A stretch of DNA of 8,991 nucleotides from an uncultured Campylobacter sp. (GTDB lineage Bacteria > Actinomycetota > Actinomycetes > Mycobacteriales > Mycobacteriaceae): NCBI GenBank assembly GCA_943913625.1, contig CALTYW010000095.1, forward strand, positions 1-8,991, read 5' to 3'. Made by a program: the position numbers and the translations under genes. Positions 6,201 to 8,991 of the stretch are shown here, piece after piece. Position 1 is the stretch's first letter. Each line of letters begins with the position of its first letter. The notes under the pieces are model-generated. The model was not told the DNA's origin. It was given only the letters and a program-made list of their open reading frames with translations, and did no database searches.

Positions 6201-8991
6201 ACCTCGCCCGGCTTCAACTCCGGGTTCGCGCGCACAACCGTCTGGAACGGGACATCCACCGTCCACGTAGCCGTGTTGGTCGCCTCGTCCGGCTTCGTAC
6301 CGACAGTCACAATCTGCTCAGTCGGCTCCGTCACCGTCTCCTCGGCCACGGTCGCCTCGCCGTTCGCCGCGGAGTTGACCACCGGCTGGGTGATCGTGAC
6401 TTTCTTCGTGCCCGGCTTACCCTCCTGGGTCACCTTGGACTCGCCCGGAGCAAGGTTCGGGTCGTACACCACACGAACCGGGAACGGAATCGCCGCTTCG
6501 TAGGTGTTGACGGTCTGGCCCTCGGTCTTCGTGCCCACACGCACGACAGCGTCGACCGGCTCCGTGGTGCGCTCAGTGGTGATCGTCGGCTCGCCCACCG
6601 GCTTGCCGTCCTTGATTTCCTGCGTCGCGGTCACGGTGTCCACACCATTGACGCCCTGCTTCTCGACGACCTGCTCTCCCGCAGGCAAGTTCGGATCCGC
6701 CACGAACGTGGTGTTGAACGGCACCGGGTTCGTGGTGGTGCTGGTAAGCGTCTGGTCCTGGATGCCAGGGCCATACTCGATGATCTCTTCGACCGGCTCC
6801 TTAACGTCATCGCTTGTAACAACGTAGGATTCGTCGCCCACTGAGCGGAAGATTGCGGTGTAGTTGCGCTCGCCGTTAACGCCGTTCTGAACCACCCTGA
6901 TCTCGCCTGGTGCCAGCGCTTTGTTTTCACGCAGAGTGGTGCTGTATGGAATCGACACAGTCCACTCGAGGTCCTGAGTGTTCTCGGCAGGCTTGGTGCC
7001 AACGACGACAACCTCGTTGGTCGGTGCCGTGGTCTGTTCCCACTTACCGTCCTGGTTCTGCTTCTCCTCGCCTGGCTTGCCCTCGGTCTCAACCCTGTAC
7101 TCGCCGGCTGGGACCTTGGGGTCGTACTTGTACTCCACGTCGAACGGCACCGGGCGTGTCGGATTGTCTTCCACCACGATCGGAGCAGTCACGGTATCCG
7201 TGGAGTCGTCGGAGTAGGTGACCTTCACAGGCACGTTGACGGTATCGCCCGGCTTCGCGGTCTCAGGCGCGGTGGCGACGACGTTGCCGTTGTCATCTAG
7301 GCCGACGATCCAATCGCCGTTTTTGGTGGTCACCGTGTAGGTGGGGTTGCCGAACTCGTTGTTGTCACCGGTAGCTTTGTAGCCCTCCGCGGGCTGGATG
7401 GCGTACGGGGTCTCCTTCGCCACTTCGACGCCGTCCGGCTTCTGGATGGTCAGTGGCGACGTTGCCGTCTCACCGGGGTACACCGTCTCCGACGGGTAGT
7501 TCGGTTCCGCCTCCCAGCTGTTGGTCAGCTGCACCACGGTGGTCACAGGGACCTTCGGGGTGGCGCCGCTCGGGGTCACCACATCGACGGTGATGGTCTT
7601 CTTGTCACCCGGCTTGGAGCCTGCCGGCGGCGTGGAAGTAACGACACCGGTCTTCGGATCGATCGTGTACTTCCAGCCGTCATCGGTTGTCATCTCGGTG
7701 AGCGGCGAGCCGTCGGACTTCGTACCAAAGGAGAACGTCGACCCAACCGGAGCATCCTGCACCTGGTGGTCCACAGCCTTGTTCGGGCCGGTGGACTCAA
7801 CGGAGTACACCGGGGCGATATCGCCCTTGAGCACGACGACGGTGCCCTTGACTTGCTGCGGTTTTTCGTCGCTGTAGTAGGCGAGAACCGGGATGTTCAG
7901 GACGTGCCCCTCGGGAGCGGTCCTCGGGATCGACGTGGTGATCTCGCCGGTGTTCTCGTCGATCTTGACGGTCCACGTCCCGGCCTCATCCTCGACCGTC
8001 AGCTCAGTTTTATTGTTCTCGAAGGTGTATCGGGTCGGAGCCTCGTCGGTCGTGTTGCCGCTCAGGCCACGCTCGGGAACAGTCGGCGTCAAGCTCACGT
8101 CGGTGCCCGGCTTGTTCGCCACTGTGTCATAAGTCGGAACCTTGATGTCAACGATGGCCTGGAACTGGGTCTCGATCTCGTCGGTGGTGTCATCCGGGTA
8201 GGTCGCCTTCACCGTCGGGGTGATGATGGTGCCCGGCGCCACGGTGTCGTCCGCCTTCGCGGTGACCTTGCCGGTGTCATCGACCGTCACGGTCCAACCT
8301 TCAGGCACGGTGGACTTGTCGATCTCGAACTTAGCCGGGTGGACCGGTTTGTAGCCCTTCATGATGGACTTGGTGCCCACCTGGGCGGTGAGATCGTCAC
8401 CGATGGTGCCCTTCGTCAGGCCCGGACGCACCAGGTCGGTGACCTGAGTGTTGTTCGGGTCGACAACCACGAGCAGCTCGAGCTCATCGGTAGAGCCGTT
8501 CGAGTACTCGACAATGACCTTCGGGCGGGCGAAAGTGCCCGGTCGTGGGTTCTCCGGAGCGCTGACGGTGACGTTGTAGTCCTCGTCCATCTCCACAGTC
8601 CAGCCCTCGTAGACGTACTTCTCGTCCAGGGTGGCCTTGGCTTCGAACCCCTGCTGATCCTTCTTCTTCGCCAATTCCTTGATCAGGTCAGGGGTCTGGG
8701 TGAAGGTGACCTTCTGCGGCTCGGTGGCAAGAGGACCCGTTGCACTATCAACGCCGGAGATGATCGAAGCGTCCGTCTTGTCGTACTTCGGGTCGTGGTA
8801 CTCCGTGTCGTCGAGAGAGAACGACGTCGAGTCGATGACGTTCGCCGTGTTGTAGCGTGTCAGCGAGTTCGAGCTGTCGAAGGCCTTGCCGTTGCCGCCT
8901 TCAGTGTTGTGCTCAGTGGCAGCCTGGAGCTGGCCAACGGTACGTGGCTTCGCCAGAACGGAGAAGTTCACGTTCTTGTCGGTCGCCAGGT
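3272..8991 (-). CDS. Giant modular surface protein with Rib-like long and G5 modules (5' end beyond window)
   Basis: 1905 codons are visible. The frame is open to the right edge, so the signal peptide and N-terminus are missing; the GTG at 8971 is an internal codon. Residues here are counted from that codon. Order: 1-57, Asn/Ser-rich and unassigned; 58-602, five Rib-like long modules; 608-1049, six G5 modules; 1050-1177, Thr-rich linker; 1178-1662, seven G5 modules; 1669-1753, a last Rib-like module; 1773-1899, an anchor region with two hydrophobic helices. G5 and Rib-type modules are known from adhesive surface proteins of Gram-positive bacteria such as Aap, SasG and the Rib/alpha family, where they form long stalks; adhesion or biofilm function here is inference. 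No LPXTG motif is present. The only two cysteines in the visible protein are C1773 and C1883. The gene ends at an intrinsic terminator. Module identities come from sequence pattern only. Confidence 0.93.
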   Translation of the reverse strand, partial: LATDKNVNFSVLAKPRTVGQLQAATEHNTEGGNGKAFDSSNSLTRYNTANVIDSTSFSLDDTEYHDPKYDKTDASIISGVDSATGPLATEPQKVTFTQTPDLIKELAKKKDQQGFEAKATLDEKYVYEGWTVEMDEDYNVTVSAPENPRPGTFARPKVIVEYSNGSTDELELLVVVDPNNTQVTDLVRPGLTKGTIGDDLTAQVGTKSIMKGYKPVHPAKFEIDKSTVPEGWTVTVDDTGKVTAKADDTVAPGTIITPTVKATYPDDTTDEIETQFQAIVDIKVPTYDTVANKPGTDVSLTPTVPERGLSGNTTDEAPTRYTFENNKTELTVEDEAGTWTVKIDENTGEITTSIPRTAPEGHVLNIPVLAYYSDEKPQQVKGTVVVLKGDIAPVYSVESTGPNKAVDHQVQDAPVGSTFSFGTKSDGSPLTEMTTDDGWKYTIDPKTGVVTSTPPAGSKPGDKKTITVDVVTPSGATPKVPVTTVVQLTNSWEAEPNYPSETVYPGETATSPLTIQKPDGVEVAKETPYAIQPAEGYKATGDNNEFGNPTYTVTTKNGDWIVGLDDNGNVVATAPETAKPGDTVNVPVKVTYSDDSTDTVTAPIVVEDNPTRPVPFDVEYKYDPKVPAGEYRVETEGKPGEEKQNQDGKWEQTTAPTNEVVVVGTKPAENTQDLEWTVSIPYSTTLRENKALAPGEIRVVQNGVNGERNYTAIFRSVGDESYVVTSDDVKEPVEEIIEYGPGIQDQTLTSTTTNPVPFNTTFVADPNLPAGEQVVEKQGVNGVDTVTATQEIKDGKPVGEPTITTERTTEPVDAVVRVGTKTEGQTVNTYEAAIPFPVRVVYDPNLAPGESKVTQEGKPGTKKVTITQPVVNSAANGEATVAEETVTEPTEQIVTVGTKPDEATNTATWTVDVPFQTVVRANPELKPGEVKTIQEGEYGEKKFTADFSSVGSNSKVDTKEEQTKEPKDQIIEYGPTIDDQTLTSETTRPIEFVTEYVLDESLPAGEQKVDQQGENGEEKITSTQEIKDGKPVGEPTISTEVTKPAKKAIIRVGTKPTTTTATATATTEIATTVPTTVPTTVEKTTTQQVPTTVKETETKSVPTTITTTLTSTEKVPTTISGTPTTITETKAVPTTITTQVPTTVPTTVKETATETATATVTPAPVTTTVTKEPEPVNASETVKLPFTTKIIFDPTLEPGQKVEDVKGVDGEVKVTFTDGKATAETVKEPVQRVVRVGSKPAEGVEWTEEVAYDVKVEEDPNLEAGKYVVAQQGKPGQTVHKTDGTVETTEPTDHIIKVGTKNADSVDSEFKSPIPAPVVIQYDPNLPAGTVQDDPANPGVDGEKTVTVTRKMVNGQPVGEPVVTEKVTTEPQPRIVKVGTKQPTAGEQVTWTEPIPFQTTFRKNPDLAPGETRVVQEGQDGEATYYVEFKANGESATVENTNQRVEPVERIVEYGPRANDDEISTQLTRPIEFKTSVIYDDTLEEGKQVITQGELGEEVVTTTQKLVDGKPSGDPVTTTEVTKAPVNAVIRIGTKKPGTPDPEPEVSEVVDLPFTTKIVYDPTLEPGQEIEDVAGANGQVKVTVVNGKATVETVKEPVQRVVRVGSKPADAEWTEEIPFKVQVRENPELTREQSRIAQQGVPGLKKVVNGNEQVVREPVDYILEVGTKEPEAEKPRYSPVALQPGQTANIQPTNGVKGNKYRKLDWPKGWEGSVDPETGELQVTTPADAKPGDKANLPVEVTDENGNTYTVYTEVIVSGQDVVPVPDADKGSSEKAERCVANAFSANSPFLWLLPLGILGAIGYGVNEAFGPQIQQASAQFNEAIRRNTPDFGIGRGVEQPEWMRQINAQVDAINRQFAPVAKQLEPIGIALGAIAAISMFGVLIAQACTEEGFDEGLTILSSKK
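3275..3658 (-). other. C-terminal two-helix anchor of the surface protein
   Basis: Two hydrophobic stretches, about residues 1783-1800 (PFLWLLPLGILGAIGYGV) and 1861-1882 (PIGIALGAIAAISMFGVLIA and two more residues), flank about 60 residues of Gln/Asn/Arg-rich, probably helical sequence that includes IRRNTPDFG and a PEW motif. C1773 lies just before the first helix and C1883 just after the second. The tail of about 16 residues is acidic and ends SSKK. No sortase signal is seen. Whether the helices cross the inner membrane or sit in the mycolate outer membrane cannot be told from sequence. Confidence 0.75.
3713..3967 (-). other. Membrane-proximal Rib-like long module
   Basis: Residues 1669-1753 return to the plan of the N-terminal modules: an LQPGQTANI opening, WEGSVD, a DPETGELQV turn, ADAKPGDKANLPVEV and a closing strand. 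A single copy thus caps the G5 region on the anchor side, so both ends of the G5 arrays are bounded by Rib-like modules. A hydrophilic spacer (about 1754-1772) joins it to the anchor. Confidence 0.7.
3986..5440 (-). repeat. Second G5 array, seven modules
   Basis: Modules 7-13 occupy 5273-5440, 5087-5239, 4847-5050, 4622-4807, 4385-4579, 4169-4336 and 3986-4141. The subtype order is D-E-A-B-C-D-E. Modules 7 and 12 (type D) both begin LPFTTKI and end VKEPVQRVVRVGSKPA. Modules 8 and 13 are short type E. Module 10 is type B, ending EYGP. Module 11 is type C. Module 9 (type A) carries a small insertion around DDPANPG. Confidence 0.85.
5441..5824 (-). repeat. Thr-rich, VPTT-repeat linker between the two G5 arrays
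   Basis: About 128 residues consist of Thr, Val, Pro, Lys and Glu. The tetrapeptide VPTT occurs eight times at uneven spacing (residues 1067, 1071, 1083, 1095, 1109, 1126, 1134 and 1138), with KETxT-like spacers. The segment is predicted to be extended, unfolded and a likely target for protein O-mannosylation (inference). Unlike ordinary cell-wall stalks it sits in the middle of the protein rather than next to the anchor. Confidence 0.85.
5825..7150 (-). repeat. First G5 array, six modules
   Basis: Modules 1-6 occupy 6992-7150, 6767-6952, 6527-6724, 6293-6490, 6065-6253 and 5825-6022, joined by 14-19 residue connectors. Each starts with a strand like IPF or VPF, then a (D/N)PxLxxGE-like turn, a QxGxxGE-like turn and a closing EPxxxIxxVGTK or EYGP. 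By length and end motif they fall into subtypes: module 1 is a short form ending VGTK (type E); 2 and 5 end EYGP (type B); 3 and 6 share QEIKDGKPVGEPTI (type C); 4 is type A. The order is E-B-C-A-B-C. G5 modules (Pfam family G5) are known from the staphylococcal biofilm proteins Aap and SasG and from N-acetylglucosamine-related enzymes. Confidence 0.85.
7166..8800 (-). repeat. Five tandem Rib-like long modules of the surface protein
   Basis: Modules of 103-117 residues lie at 8462-8800, 8147-8461, 7826-8146, 7517-7825 and 7166-7516. Each follows one plan: an opening segment often with PG, then WTV or a similar strand (EGWTVEMD, EGWTVTVD, GTWTVKID, DGWKYTID, GDWIVGLD), a DxxTGxV-like turn, an Ala/Thr-Pro strand, a PG turn (PGT or PGD), and a closing strand such as VTYSDDSTD or KATYPDDTTD. 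This is the pattern of the Rib-long (YPDG-like) family, bacterial immunoglobulin-like modules of surface proteins. Copies are diverged in protein sequence, so the array looks old and should be stable at the DNA level. Confidence 0.75.

Noticed and set aside
5108..6844. Plus-strand open frame of 578 codons, very rich in Arg, Leu and Gly
   Set aside because: It is antisense to the G5 arrays and linker. Its repetitive composition mirrors the repeats of the true gene, and no start signal or domain supports it.
8969..8971. GTG at 8971 as the true start of the giant protein
   Set aside because: The frame stays open for six more codons to the window edge, no ribosome site precedes it, and the predicted N-terminus would have no signal peptide.

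Overview
The window reads as a piece of a high-G+C actinobacterial chromosome, most probably Corynebacterium. The grounds are inference from family resemblance: a secreted E. coli-type alkaline phosphatase, a membrane-anchored CAP-domain protein with a Thr/Ser/Pro stalk, a giant surface protein built of Rib-like long modules and G5 modules, and an apparently leaderless gene start. Species cannot be named from the sequence. I found no RNA gene, insertion sequence, CRISPR array or phage gene.

All three genes lie on the minus strand and are read from right to left. The right two-thirds (3272-8991) is one open reading frame that runs off the right edge, so its signal peptide and N-terminus are missing. 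Its 1905 visible residues comprise an unassigned N-terminal stretch, five Rib-like long modules, six G5 modules, a Thr-rich linker of about 128 residues, seven more G5 modules, one last Rib-like module, and a C-terminal anchor with two membrane helices and no LPXTG sorting signal. It is followed by a strong intrinsic terminator (3216-3251).

Next comes a CAP-domain (SCP/PR1) exported protein (1782-3176) whose ATG sits directly behind a TATCAT -10 element, which suggests a leaderless mRNA. It has a Thr/Ser/Pro stalk and a C-terminal membrane helix. After a 247-bp spacer with palindromes and a promoter candidate comes the alkaline phosphatase (1-1534), complete except for its last few residues beyond the left edge.

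All three products are predicted to be exported, and at least the first two to stay tethered to the envelope. The region looks like a cell-surface locus: a long adhesin-like fibre, a shorter stalked CAP protein and a phosphate-scavenging enzyme. Terminator and promoter evidence suggests three separate transcription units rather than an operon. The least ordinary part is the giant protein: an ordered higher-order arrangement of five G5 subtypes, a central mucin-like linker, and a two-helix anchor carrying the only two cysteines in the visible protein.
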